The notes: generated from the sequence alone by a model not told the origin. DNA of 64,000 nt from Niebla homalea (GCA_019925105.1 JAHGAU010000013.1:496001-560000); one strand, 5' to 3'; positions 11,861 through 22,803 are shown, counted from the stretch's first letter. Program-made: numbers and translations.

Positions 11861-13880
11861 GTTGATGGAATGGAGGTGGTTGGAGTCTTGTGGTAAAGGA
11901 AGATTGGACTTTGATTTTTCGAGACCTTGAGAGAGCTTGATGCTTTGTGTATGAATATAGGGAGAGGACTGAGTTGATGCTGAACAGGATTAAGGAGAGC
12001 AGATGCAGCTTTTATAGACTTCCAAGTCCAGTCCAGCATCATGGATGCAACCAGCAACCCACACACCTCACCGACGAAACCTCCATATCTGCCTCATGAG
12101 AAGCCAGCTGCTGATGAACAGAGGCAAGGCAGTCCCCTTTGCCCGTACTATGATTCCTCTTCTCCTAATGAAGCCATCCCGTTCCATGTCATTGGCCATC
12201 TGCCACACACCGCCCGGGGATATCACGAGGACCCACGATCGTCATACTCAAGCTGGAAGGCACAGAGGCTCGACGACCTGGCTGAAACATCACTAGTAGA
12301 TATTTCTCCGAGTAAACACATATCATGGGACTGACAAGAAGCCATCACGGTGGTAATCAGAGGGATTGTGCAATGAAGCAAGGCGTGATGGCACGCCGCT
12401 AAGAGTAGCGAGTGAGGCACATACGCGAGCCGTCATGCAGGGACAAGTCAGCCTCACGCAAGCGAATCTTGCCCACATTAAGAATCTTCCGAGATCAGAT
12501 AGACTAAGATTTGAGATCTTACTGTGTGGCGTGGGCATTGACGAGCGGCACGAACAGGAGTCAGATAGGCTTTCTGGTCAATCCCATTGCTCTCCTCAAG
12601 GGTGTTGGGCCAAAAAGTATATCAGTCAAGGAAACAGATGACGGATGGTGTTCAGTATTTCGATATGGCTCATAACTGCCCATTTACTGCAGCGGTGAAG
12701 ACCGATGATGGGCGTTTATCTACGACACGGGATAGCAAAGTATGGGTTTTAGGATCATACTATTACTCAGGCACAAGTTGAAATGTGGTGATCAGCTCAC
12801 TAAGTCTATCAAGGTCAGCGGCGTATGGTCATGAATTGGTGGATTACCTCACGAGCCTTCGAGCCTTAGACCCTCAGTTAAGGGTAGCACCGCCATTGCT
12901 TGACCTAAATAGGGCGCTTGGGAAACATGCTATGGCCGTTTTAGCCCCCCAAGATAGCCGGGTACCACCACAGAATAAATGATGAATGGCATCATCTGTT
13001 CACGGACTCTGTGGGAGGGGATGGTAGGTTTGAAGCTTGGGAGCTTGAAATGATCTCATAGCAAGGGAGCGGTGCTCAGCCTCCACGGACACGTGGCACA
13101 GTATACGGCGCGTTGCAGCATTGCACATGGTGTGTTCCTGCCCGATGGCTACCGTCGGCTCACTGTACAATGAACCACATGTATTGAGATTTCTCCGCAT
13201 GCGGAGTGTAAGGGACGTCTATCATACTTGTTGTAGTAAGGACTGAACATGCCCACGATACAACCGTTATTAGATACTAAGCTTTATGTGAGTGATTGAA
13301 TGACATTGCATCACATTGAAGAGAATGAGGTACTAATTGTACTTTCTGGATTCAACCCTTTTTTTGATTCCATGCATCATGCACTATGATTTCCAAGGAG
13401 TGAATAAAGTAATTCGACAAATTGAACAAGACTGCGAAGTCCACGATAGCATCGCGAGCTGGAGATTTATATCTTACATCGACGTCGAAACTCTGGCGGC
13501 AGGTCTCTCCATCAGGCAAATTGGATACGAAATCGAGGCATACTTTAATCAACTCACCCCCAAAGCGGAAGCTTTAGAGAGGTTAGAGCGTCTTCTGTAG
13601 AACGATTTCCCCCCCATTTGGGCTTGTTTGATGTCCATGGTGATGTGTAGAACTATGGCTCCCCTCGCCCGGAGGATTTGGACTTTGGAGAAGCTTGAGA
13701 GGTCGAAGCTCGTAGCTCGTAGCTCGTAGCTGGACGGGAAGTTTTCCGCTGCACAGAAAAAAGAAATTGAAATGACGCCATCACTATCCTTTTACTACAA
13801 CCATTCCTTCACAAACACTAATACACTGCGCCTCTCCTCGAAAAGTCCATGCATGGTCTGATCTCTGAACTCATGTTTTG
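11861..13880. other. 2-kb gene-poor stretch
   Basis: This holds the promoter of the KP4-like gene and of MTM1. Frames of 60-97 codons occur, for instance at 12041-12334 (Pro/Ser-rich) and a shorter ATG-started one near 13379-13600. None has recognisable features. A CACGTG hexamer lies near 13090. Confidence 0.45.
13707..13730. repeat. 7-bp tandem repeat AGCTCGT, about 3.4 copies
   Basis: The unit AGCTCGT is repeated three times plus a partial copy, about 150 bp upstream of the MTM1 start. It is a simple tandem repeat with no assigned role. Confidence 0.75.
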
Positions 13881-15328
13881 ATGTCTGGGTTCGCATCAGA
13901 ACCTGTCCGGACAGACGAACGAGCTGAACAGGGCGACCCCCAGGATGGAGCTTCGGTGATTGGGAATCGCCATGACGGACAGCGTCATGACAGACTACAA
14001 AGCAGCGCGACTAGCTCACAACCTTCAGTGACAAGAGATGGCAAAGATGGTGATATTGAGATATCAGCTGCTCAGAAGATGCTCTCCGCTGTCTCTGGGA
14101 GCCTCCTCACATCACTACTTGGTAAGCCCTTCTCAAGGGAGTTATATATCCCCCATATCTCAAGCTACTAATCTTTTGCTCCGCAGTCACGCCCCTGGAT
14201 GTCGTCCGAGTCCGACTACAATCACAATCCTCCTCACCGTCCTCGAAACAACCCTTACCGGCCTCCAACCTCACCAAATTCCCCTCATTCTCAAACCTCC
14301 CCCCCAATCTCGGCGTGACAGCATGCTGCCGCGAAGTCTTTTGGGTGAACAATACATCCTCCTTTTGCTTCGCGACCGCCTCTCCATCCGCCACATATAC
14401 CGCCCTGAACCCATCCCTCTCCTCATCCTCTCCAGCAGCCGACTGCGCTGTCGATTCCGCCCGTGAGAAGCGAATTAATTCCACCCTCGACGGCCTTCGC
14501 AAGATCGCGCGCAATGAAGGCCCAACCTCCCTCTGGCGGGGCCTCTCTCCTACCCTTGTCATGGCCGTCCCTGCCAATGTGATTTACTTTACTGGATACG
14601 ATGCCCTGCGCTACAACGCCTCATCGCCCATTCACAATCATGTCTCCGACAACTACGCTCCACTCATTGCAGGCGCTGTCGCCCGAGTCGCCGCGGCAGC
14701 CACCATCTCCCCTATCGAAATGTTCAGAACACGAATGCAGGCAGCGACGTCGGGCACACGGGGAACAGGTGTGTTCATGGAAACAATGGCCGGCTTGAAG
14801 AAGATGGTCGGGGCGCAGGGGATCACGAGCCTCTGGCGCGGGCTCACTCTCACCATGTGGCGAGACGTCCCCTTCAGCGGGATCTACTGGTGGGGCTACG
14901 AAGCCGTCAGGAACGGCTTGACCGATATGCGGGACCCGTCCGCAAAAGGCGGCGACAAACCGAGAGACCACGCCCACGCCTCCACTTTCGTCGACAGCTT
15001 CGTCGCCGGCGCGGTGTCCGGGGCCGCTGCTTCTGTCGTCACCACACCCTTCGATGTGGGGAAGACGAGGCAGCAGGTGTTGGAGCATACACCCGCACCC
15101 AAGAACGCAAAGATAGACCCTTCTTTCATCAGACCCGAAGACCGCGCGATGCCCCGCTTCATCTACTCGATATTCAAGGAGGAAGGCATGGCGGGCTTGT
15201 TCAGGGGGTGGGCAGCGAGAACGCTGAAGGTGGCGCCGGCCTGTGCCATCATGATCTCGAGCTACGAGGTGGGGAAGAAATGGGCGAGACGGATCAACGA
15301 GAGGGGTAGGGATGAGGCGATGGGGTGA
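13881..15328 (+). CDS. MTM1: mitochondrial carrier Mtm1 (SLC25A39/40 type)
   Basis: An inner-membrane carrier of the SLC25 family. Yeast Mtm1 affects manganese loading of Sod2 and iron homeostasis; the animal homologues SLC25A39/40 import glutathione. Two exons, join(13881..14121, 14187..15328), give 460 residues. All three carrier signatures are present: TPLDVVRVRLQ just after the junction, SPIEMFRTRMQ in the middle and TPFDVGKTRQQ in the last third. The Mtm1 hallmark CCREVFW lies in the long first matrix loop. That loop also carries a Ser-rich insertion (about 30 residues) typical of fungal copies. The first 65 residues are polar and probably disordered. The ATG at 13881 is the first in frame; a later ATG directly before 'LSAVSGSLLTSLL' would give a shorter protein. 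Confidence 0.93.
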
Positions 15329-16049
15329 GAGACGCATGGCCGAAAGATCTCAGCCCCCTTTTCGGACATCACTCAGGACGTGTTGGCCTAACTTTATATG
15401 GAGGCCCCTGCAAATGTCTGCCCAAATTGGATGCGTCTCCAAGGGGTCTGTCTCCCTCCCTTGAGGAGCCAACACAAGCCGGCGCTGGGTTGCAAAGCCC
15501 ATCTGAGTCGGCAGGGCAGGACAACGGATTTGTCAGGAGTCTCCCACGCATTCGGACTTCGAGATGAGATATTCATACGGCATTATCCCCGCATAGCACC
15601 GGCGTCTTGGAGACATAGTAGCACGGCGAATATAGAAGTCATGTCTGAACCAACATTGGGGTCAGCGTGAACGTGTCCGTTTGACACGGTGCGTGTATGT
15701 ACTGTGTAGATGATGTTCTAACATTACAGTATCCACTTTTCAACTCTACCCGCTATGCACCATCGACTATCCACTTCTTGATGTACATGATTGCCAAATT
15801 CAATCGCATGCTGCGCTTCCATTTCCCGTAAACACCGTCGCTACCACCACGCTGCATGAAAGACGTTATGATGTGGTCAATTCCCCTCATTTTGAAGGAA
15901 GGCTTTCCGCTTGGTAGTATCCTTTTTCCAGCCCATCGAAGAATGGACATTGTCTCAACATATCCTTTCCGTTGGTTACATGAAGCGTTCTTATTCTACA
16001 ATGTCAGCATTCCAGGTAGACATGGCCCGTCCAGCGGGTAGTTGACTGG
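15329..16049. other. intergenic between convergent MTM1 and KAR9
   Basis: About 720 bases with no supported gene. As both neighbours point inward, this should hold the two 3' untranslated regions. Confidence 0.5.
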
Positions 16050-18518
16050 CTAGTGATTTCCGAGCGAGCTGATCCCCCCACGATTCGTAGTCCTGGCGCC
16101 GATGGAGCTCTGGCGCCCGCTGTCGAGTCCATTGGCCAATGGCGAGGAGCCGGAGGGGACGGGCAACATGCTGATGCGACGACTACTGCTCATTGATGTG
16201 AGTGGCCTAGGTCTCGTGGGAGTGCCACCTTCGGAGTGAGCAGCAGGAGTGCCGGGCGAGTGTTGATTTGCCTTCCTGGCTGAATGTGACGATGATGGAG
16301 GCGTTCGATCGAATGATGCGATCGATGCAGCTGATCCTCGTCGCATAGTCATAGAGCTTTGACATCCACCCGAAAGGCGTGGGCGGTGGCTCAACGGCAT
16401 GGATGACGAGACTTGGGGCACTGGGGAGGATCGGCCTAATGGGCTAGGTAAAGGGATGCTCGACGGCATGTGCGAGCCTGCTAAGCTAGGCGACCGAAAG
16501 CTCCCTGAGTTCGTACGACGCAGAGAGGGGGGGGTTGCAAACGGGTATGGCCTCGGTTTTGATGAGTAGTCGAGGTAGTCGACTCTAGGTGACGAATTCC
16601 AGCGCGGCTTGTTGTCGCTCGGGGGTGTTGATCTCTGACCTCTTCCGCTGGGTGTGGGTGTTGATGATGTTTTGCTATGGATCGAAGGCGAAGCGGACCG
16701 GGAGATGGGATCCGAGGTGAAGGACCTGATGTTTGAGGTACGAGGTAGATTGGACCCAGGAGGTAGACTGAAGTACCGCTTCGAACCGTTCGGTCTGGTC
16801 GAACCAGCCAGCGTTGTGCTGCTTCGGCTGCTTGAAGCGTTCATCCCCGGCGACACATCTCTCTTCGCACCATTGGCAGGGTCGACGACGACTGACGAGG
16901 CTGGCGAAGAACCAGGGGTGTCGATGATGCTTCCAGTAGCCGAGCGATCAAATGACACAATACTCGAGATAGAGTCCCGCAGCTGTTGGTTCTTGTTGGT
17001 TGACATGTCATCCAGGGCCAAGTCCATGTTCTTCATATCCGTTTCGATGTTCTGCCACCTTGCCTTGGTGTCCAGATGCACCCGAAGAATCTCTCCGTTC
17101 ACCGTCTGACGGTCAGTCACACCTTTTTCTATGATGGCGAGCACCTTCTTGATAGCAGGGCCATAATGGCTTTTCTTAGCTTCATATGCTTCAACCTTTT
17201 TGGCAAGGACAGGTGGGTTACTGTGCTGTGTGCCGACATCAATTGCTTCTTGAAGCTTGAGGATACTCCTCTCCACTGATTCGCATAGCTTTTGCGCTTG
17301 CCGTCCTGCGTTTCTGAAAACCAGCACCCATCGATCCTCGCCAAGCTCCCGCCGCAAGCCTTGAGCGTCATCTTCCAAACCAGACCACCTTTTCTCAAGG
17401 CTCTTCCGCCGGCTTTCCAGCTCTTGGCATGCACTTGGAAGAGTCTTGCCGGCCCTCGTGTGAAAGCTTGAGAGGGTCATGGGCAGGAAATCTAGGGAAG
17501 CTCTCAGGGGTTGCATCCTCGCGAAGAGTGCCAGCAACCTCGAATCGTCTTGGGGCATGGCGAGCCCTGGGGAGAGGGGAGAGCTGGGCTGGCAGTCGGA
17601 GGGCAGATGGAGCTTCTGCGCAATCGGCCTATCACTGGATGCTGGAGCTTCTTCGACGATCGTGTCCAGCTCTTGCATATCGAGCACACCATTGCCATCC
17701 AGGGCCGTCTCCACAGCTCTGTGCCTAGCCTCCTCCATCTCAAACACAAGCCGTGACAGATTCTCCATCTCCAGCCCAATGTCGCCCAGCACAACATTCC
17801 ACAGCTCTTCCCACTCGAGTGCAAGATCAACCTGATACTTGATCTCCTTCAACGACCGCCTTACGCCATCCCAATCCTTCAGAATGACTTCCATCTGGTC
17901 CACCTGATCCTTCAGCTGCTCTGCCGGTACTTTCGAGACATCCTCCCTTTCCTGCAAGTCCTCAATCGCGCTCACGTACACACCAATCAGGCCCTCAAAT
18001 TTGCTGATGGCCGCATCCGCCTCGCCCAAGCCTTCCCTGCCACCCGCAGCAGCCCATTCAACATCATCTTCCGCATCTAGACCGGTAAGAACCTCTTTCG
18101 CTTTTTGCAGCCATTTTTTGATCTGCTCGGCGGCGGTGTTAAGGGTGTTGGCAGCAGCGGTAGCTGTGGGAATGGCTGAGATGCTCGGTGCGAGAAGGAT
18201 GGGATCAGGTAAGGCAAGGGCGGTCAATTGGGATAACTGGCTGGAGAGGGACATGCGTGATAAGGAGTAGACGGAATTGGCGCGTGACGAGGAGCGAAGC
18301 GAGTGTAGTGAGTTCAAATAGGACTCGGCGTCGATGGGGGATGCGAGAGCTTTGCCCCTGGAAGGAGTGGCCGAATGCTTGTCGTCGTCCTCCTCATCAG
18401 AGCTGTTGGAGAGACTGGGCGTGACGGAGCGGTCTCGTTGGGACGGTTGAGCTGGGAAGTAGGAGCCGGACGTGGTGTTACCATTCGGCATGGTAGGCCT
18501 GACAGCAGCTATGTTCAT
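16050..18518 (-). CDS. KAR9: karyogamy protein Kar9
   Basis: Kar9 is a cortical and spindle-pole adaptor linking the microtubule plus-end protein Bim1/EB1 to myosin V, and so orients the spindle and moves nuclei. A single exon gives 822 residues. Residues about 60-110 are Ser/Leu-rich. The Kar9 helical domain runs from about 130 to 540 and includes 'AAEQIKKWLQKAKEVL', 'LEWEELWNVVLGDIGLEMENLSRLVFEMEEARHRAVE', and 'LPMTLSSFHTRA'. The C-terminal 280 residues are basic, Ser/Pro-rich and disordered, and contain an SxIP-type EB1-binding motif (SSIPLP, 686-691). Many SP/TP sites there could be kinase targets. Two Met codons (1 and 10) could start translation. The next gene upstream (minus strand) begins 670 bp away. 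Confidence 0.9.
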   Translation of the reverse strand: MNIAAVRPTMPNGNTTSGSYFPAQPSQRDRSVTPSLSNSSDEEDDDKHSATPSRGKALASPIDAESYLNSLHSLRSSSRANSVYSLSRMSLSSQLSQLTALALPDPILLAPSISAIPTATAAANTLNTAAEQIKKWLQKAKEVLTGLDAEDDVEWAAAGGREGLGEADAAISKFEGLIGVYVSAIEDLQEREDVSKVPAEQLKDQVDQMEVILKDWDGVRRSLKEIKYQVDLALEWEELWNVVLGDIGLEMENLSRLVFEMEEARHRAVETALDGNGVLDMQELDTIVEEAPASSDRPIAQKLHLPSDCQPSSPLSPGLAMPQDDSRLLALFARMQPLRASLDFLPMTLSSFHTRAGKTLPSACQELESRRKSLEKRWSGLEDDAQGLRRELGEDRWVLVFRNAGRQAQKLCESVERSILKLQEAIDVGTQHSNPPVLAKKVEAYEAKKSHYGPAIKKVLAIIEKGVTDRQTVNGEILRVHLDTKARWQNIETDMKNMDLALDDMSTNKNQQLRDSISSIVSFDRSATGSIIDTPGSSPASSVVVDPANGAKRDVSPGMNASSSRSSTTLAGSTRPNGSKRYFSLPPGSNLPRTSNIRSFTSDPISRSASPSIHSKTSSTPTPSGRGQRSTPPSDNKPRWNSSPRVDYLDYSSKPRPYPFATPPSLRRTNSGSFRSPSLAGSHMPSSIPLPSPLGRSSPVPQVSSSMPLSHRPRLSGGCQSSMTMRRGSAASIASFDRTPPSSSHSARKANQHSPGTPAAHSEGGTPTRPRPLTSMSSSRRISMLPVPSGSSPLANGLDSGRQSSIGARTTNRGGISSLGNH

Positions 18519-19188
18519 GGAGATTTGGGTCGTAGCTTTCTTCTAATTGGTGGGCTCAAGTCCTGCTGTTAAAATGAAGCATGAACTTTGCTCGGCATTC
18601 TTGCAGATTAATTAACTTGAAGTGGCTGGGATCCCCTCAGCTGTGGGTTTGGGCGCAGTGTTGATGCCCGACTTGGGTAGTTCCAGAGGCGCGGGTAGAA
18701 GTAGGTGCTGTATGTTGTACACGCGTCACGAATGGGAGCAAGAAGATATTATGCTATTGTTCCCCAAGCCCAGTAGCAAGAAAGGATCAGTAGCAGAGTA
18801 ATGAAATACGGAAAGGTAGGTGCAAATTCTATTTCACAAAGAAGGGCCTGCTTATGAGCAAGGGGATGGAATTGGCTTTTCAGGGCTCATCTGTCACTAG
18901 CGCGGACAACAAATCTCGGTCATCCAGCCTGACGTATAATCCAGAATTATGAATGTCGATGAAGACATTTGAACTTCTCAATTCTTTCAATTGGACTATG
19001 GTAACATTGCTGAGCAAAGTCTTGGGCATCCTCCAGCAAGGCGCAAGGCGCAGAAGCCTTTATCAAGCCAGGGTATCAAATCCGTATGAACATGCCTGGT
19101 AACTTCATCCTTCATACATTCTCACAAACTCCATGCACATTCGTAGACATCATAAACCTCATGACAAAGATGACTTGAACAAGTCTGC
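18519..19188. other. intergenic, KAR9 promoter
   Basis: About 670 bases between two minus-strand genes, so this holds the KAR9 promoter and the 3' end of the CH-like gene. Nothing else was recognised. Confidence 0.5.
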
Positions 19189-20793
19189 TCATCCAAGAGG
19201 CATTGACTGTTCTGCTACACTTGGCTTATTGCTGGCTTCCTTCCATTCCTTTGTCAGCTCTTCTCTGACTGCCCGGCTCCACTGCAGGATAGCTGCGTCG
19301 AATTCCAAGTAGGCTTCTACCCTCCGGTTGACAACGCCAGACACATTGACCTTGAGCTTTGTCTCCCATCGGAGCTCTGCTGCTTTGATCCAATAGCGGA
19401 GATTTTCAGCACAGCGATAAGGCTTGGCCAGGTCTGTGTGGAATGTCTTGATCTCACCAAACTGCCTTTTCGATTTCTTGAGCAGTGCGTTATGTAAGTG
19501 AACCAGAACAAGACCGGTACGTAAGGCGTCTAGAAAAGGTGTCACGCTGGGTTGATCGGGTTCGACAGGAGTCCATTCGGGCAGCAGGTCCCCAGCATGG
19601 AAAGAATGGAGAAAACTTCTCTCTCGCTGACGCTCTCGTCCGGTCCATGAGCCTTCAAGCCAGTCCCAGCTTGCACGTTCATCCGCTTCCTTGCTTTCCA
19701 TCTCCTGCTCTTCCGCCAGAAATCTTTCAATACCTTCCAACCAGCTATTGACAATGCTCAACTCTTCGCTGCGCATACCGCCGGCAAAATTGCGGCTGGC
19801 CATTTTCTTCAAAACATCCATAACGCTGAGGAGCTCCTCCCGGATCTGTCGCTCTGACTTGATACTGTATAAGCGCATCGGGTCTTCATGCGATGTGTAG
19901 TACATCTTTGCCGCTCGTATGGCCAAAGTGACAACGTCTAATACGTGCAGACCCTGTATCTCAAACCATCCTGACAGTTCGGCATGAGGAAGCTCAGCGT
20001 CTGAGTCCTTCCCTTGACGTTCTCTGGAGCCTCTATAGTCTTGTTCGTCATGAGTGGGCTTCCGCGAGACTTGGGCTGTTTGATCAGAGACCTGAGCCAA
20101 GGCTTTCCTCCCTTCAGCCAAAGCCCCGGCTAGGTCATTCCGCAGGGTTTGCATGTCCGGTGGAGGCGGGATATATTGGGTTCTGTGGCTGTATGTGCTG
20201 ACCGTAGGTGGGAGCATCATGGGCTCCTCTGTCTGATCTGAATGCTCGAGGATAGTCTCAGTGCCACATTCCGCGTCTGAGTTGCCGTCCAAAGAGCCGG
20301 CAATTCTGGGAGAAAAATTACGGCGGATCCTGCCTGTTCCTGGTTTCCCTCTGTCGTCTTTCGCCAGTTGAGCCCCCTTGCCATCTAGCAGGCCGGTTCG
20401 GGCGAAGTAGTACTGTAGATGAGCAATGCTACCCAGACTCAGGACGCTATCTCTGTTCCCTGCAGAAGGAGCAAAGGGCACGCCTTGTGGTCGGACATAG
20501 CCTCTTTGGCGGAGTGCTGCCGAGGCAGAAGAGGATCTCGTGCTTACCGAAGGTAGTGAAACTGTCGATGCAGCAGATGAGGAGTCGTAAGAAGATGAAT
20601 TAGCTGAGAAAGATCGGCTGAGGGGCGGGCAAGCGAAGAGAGCTGGTGTGGGAGACAATGAAGGGTCTGGGGAGGATTCTCTCGTCGGGAATGGCGGGGA
20701 GCCTGAGGCATTGCTTTCCGGAGTTGTAGATTGCATTGGAAGGCTTAGAGCGAGCATTGGAGGCATGTGGTAAGTTGAAGCAATTTCATCCAT
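19189..20793 (-). CDS. fungal orphan protein with a CH-like patch
   Basis: A single exon of 534 residues. The first 240 residues are Ser/Pro-rich and look disordered, with the short conserved-looking 'LRQRGYVRPQGVPFAPSAGNRDSVLSLGS' style segment near 90-125. The second half is helical. 'GWFEIQGLHVLDVVTLAIRAAKMYYT' near 270 reads as an amphipathic helix pair. Residues about 422-475 (DALRTGLVLVHLHNALL through ENLRYWIKAAELRW) resemble the core of a calponin-homology domain, where 'LxxGxxLxxLxNxL' precedes 'EN...FLxAA'. I infer a possible actin or microtubule link from this alone. I do not recognise a named family; it may be a conserved Pezizomycotina protein. Confidence 0.75.
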   Translation of the reverse strand: MDEIASTYHMPPMLALSLPMQSTTPESNASGSPPFPTRESSPDPSLSPTPALFACPPLSRSFSANSSSYDSSSAASTVSLPSVSTRSSSASAALRQRGYVRPQGVPFAPSAGNRDSVLSLGSIAHLQYYFARTGLLDGKGAQLAKDDRGKPGTGRIRRNFSPRIAGSLDGNSDAECGTETILEHSDQTEEPMMLPPTVSTYSHRTQYIPPPPDMQTLRNDLAGALAEGRKALAQVSDQTAQVSRKPTHDEQDYRGSRERQGKDSDAELPHAELSGWFEIQGLHVLDVVTLAIRAAKMYYTSHEDPMRLYSIKSERQIREELLSVMDVLKKMASRNFAGGMRSEELSIVNSWLEGIERFLAEEQEMESKEADERASWDWLEGSWTGRERQRERSFLHSFHAGDLLPEWTPVEPDQPSVTPFLDALRTGLVLVHLHNALLKKSKRQFGEIKTFHTDLAKPYRCAENLRYWIKAAELRWETKLKVNVSGVVNRRVEAYLEFDAAILQWSRAVREELTKEWKEASNKPSVAEQSMPLG

Positions 20794-21213
20794 GATACGA
20801 GATAGTTCAAATGTTCCATTAGCACCTCTACATGTCGAGTAAATGCATTGTTCTGGAATGCTGCATTGTGCGTTGGACAGACAAGTGGTCAGATGTCAGG
20901 GGTAAATTAGAGAGAGTCAACGCGCTTGCCGCAGTTTCAAAATCCTGAGACGCGTTGGTTAGTTGGACTTGGCATCACCCCGTCAGATCTCTCTGCAGGA
21001 TTGAAAGTCCCCGATGCTTCTCATTATTATTGAAAGAAATAATACAATCGGCCTTGTCACAGCTCACTATGATTGCAGGATGTTAGTTGATAGCATAACA
21101 CCTTTGGATCCTCCATCGCTTTATTGCTCCATGATTTGCAAAGCTTTCCTTGAACCATGCCTGTGCATTCAATAGTTGCGCAGGACAAAGGCCTTCTTCG
21201 ACAACCTGCTCCT
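20794..21213. other. intergenic
   Basis: About 420 bases between two minus-strand genes, holding the promoter of the CH-like gene and the acylphosphatase 3' end. No gene seen. Confidence 0.5.
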
Positions 21214-21726
21214 TCACGCAGTAACATTGAAAGCTGACTCCCCATTCTTCGGTTCTATCTCCTCTTTGTCCACCTTCACGACATGCGCCGGTCCAGGTCC
21301 AGTGTTCAGCTCTTTGACATATGATCCAATCGCTTCCTGGCTACCTTGAACCTCACCAGTGACCTGAATCGGTTAGCTACTATATGCGTCACGGCATCTT
21401 TGCTGCTAGCCTTATTATCAGATGTGTTTTGGACGAAGCCAGTCAAGCCCAAATCCGAAGCTTTACCTTGTGCCCAAGAGCTACCGGCTGCATCAGAGAA
21501 TGATGCTGGCGGCTGAACAAGGCGCTCACATACCGGAAATTGACCCCTTAAGCCGTCTTAATTTAGATTCTGATGGCGGGACACGTGTATGATCATACCT
21601 TGAACGGTGCCATGGACTTTGAAGGCAATCTGTGGATGTGATGACTGAATTAGTGTAACTCGCCCCGGAAATAAATACTGCTCCTTGCATGCTTAAGAAT
21701 CGGTCACGCACTCGTTGTTGAGACAT
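21214..21726 (-). CDS. acylphosphatase, five exons with microexons
   Basis: Acylphosphatase hydrolyses carboxyl-phosphate bonds in small acyl phosphates. The product is 92 residues, the normal size, but is split over five exons: complement(21214..21363, 21411..21480, 21534..21546, 21599..21629, 21712..21726). These are 150, 70, 13, 31 and 15 nt. The joined protein carries the active-site loop HGTVQGVNFR with the catalytic Arg (residue 20), the catalytic Asn in GFVQNTSDNK (residue 38), and the C-terminal 'EVQGSQEAI...GPGPAHV' core. The junction after NTSDNK needs a GC-AG intron (21364-21410, 47 nt, branch site GCTAAC). The only GT alternative would leave a 29-nt intron and insert six residues. 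No targeting signal is visible, so it is probably cytosolic. Confidence 0.9.
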
Positions 21727-22075
21727 TTTTACTAGGGCCGGAAAGTGACAGAAGTTGAGTTGATATGAGTTTCAAAGGTATTGGAATACTCTGTGATATA
21801 GGTTCGAGGACGACTGGGGAAAGGGGTCGCATAGTAAAAGGTTGCTGAAGAGGTGAAATTGCTTATGACGTAAATTGGGTGTACTTCCAGACAATCGGCT
21901 GTGGGCATCCATGCCTTGAAGTGACCTCATGAGCCTCAGTCATCTCGTGCATATTGAAGACCAAAGAGGTGCTTGCCGCTCTCATGTCTCAGCGTGGTGC
22001 GGAATTTGATGGCGAACGGGACTTTCATTGCGTCATAACAATTCGTAATGCATACTCTTCCTATCTGGAGACTAC
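21727..22075. other. intergenic
   Basis: About 350 bases holding the acylphosphatase promoter and the 3' end of the next minus-strand gene. Nothing else recognised. Confidence 0.5.
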
Positions 22076-22803
22076 TCAGACCAGCTCTATATTCGCGTCA
22101 TCTTGGATAGCTTCATCCTTTGGCAAAGCCAGAATCTGCTCGTCAACACTGTCGCCTCCCTTCTGCCAGTCAAGCCCGCCTCCACTGGGTGTCCCACCAA
22201 GACATGGCCCGTACTCATGTCCGAAATGACGAGGTAGCATAGGATAGCCAGGCAGTTCAAGGAAGCCCTCGCCGACACCGGACGGGCAGACACTATTGGT
22301 CTCTCTGCTGGCCTTTGAGTCCTTCTGAGGGTGATCCTCGTTGTCCTTCTTGATGATGAAGTAGTTGCAGACTGACTCTTCCGTGTCATAAGAGAATGAA
22401 ATGCAATCCCCGAACTTGTAACACGTCAGACAACAGTCAGTCTTTGATTTCGATGGAGACGCCCGCTTGTCGAATGGTCGTTGGTCGACGAAATTCCGAT
22501 AATTCTGGAATTGCGAAGGGCGGCACATAGCTGAGATTGGGTCTTTGACCATGGTTTTGGGATACGACTCCAGTCGTGATTGAGGTGTTTCCTACCGCAT
22601 GAATGAGCCCGCTGCTGTTGATAATTAGTCTTGTAGAGACATACACTGGCCTTGCTATCCATTCCTGGCTTCAACGACGATGCCTCGGTGCGGACAATGC
22701 GGGGCATGCAGAAGATGTCACCGCACTCGAGGGTGATGCGGGCGGAGATGGCGTGCGTGGCGAAAAGTAGGCATGAGATGGCTAAGATGCTGAGGCGAGG
22801 CAT
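22076..22803 (-). CDS. secreted cysteine-rich protein, possible PAN/apple-like
   Basis: Two exons, complement(22076..22591, 22645..22803), give 224 residues. A signal peptide covers about residues 1-20 (LSILAISCLLFATHAISA). The donor GTATGT, a GACTAAT branch site and the acceptor TAG keep frame. The mature part has two early cysteines (26 and 32), then a cluster at 76, 106, 107, 110, 116 and 128. The stretch from Cys106 to Cys128 (CCLTCYKFGDCISFSYD) resembles a PAN/apple module, in which Cys pairs bracket 'C..FSYD'. The C-terminal 80 residues are Gly/Pro-rich with acidic residues at the end. It could be a secreted effector or a wall-associated protein. Family and role are not established; the gene is flanked by non-coding DNA on the upstream side. 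Confidence 0.7.

Noticed and set aside
11174..11896. 240-codon plus-strand frame over the KP4-like gene
   Set aside because: It is an Ala/Gly/Glu-rich shadow of the minus-strand gene, which has a signal peptide and a family pattern.
12041..12334. 97-codon Pro/Ser-rich plus frame
   Set aside because: No family, no supporting neighbour, and the composition is common in random GC-balanced DNA.
14621..15337. 238-codon minus-strand frame over MTM1
   Set aside because: Antisense shadow; MTM1 on the other strand carries all three carrier signatures.
21364..21410. GT donor alternative giving a 29-nt intron in the acylphosphatase gene
   Set aside because: Too short for a spliceosomal intron and it inserts six residues in the conserved core.
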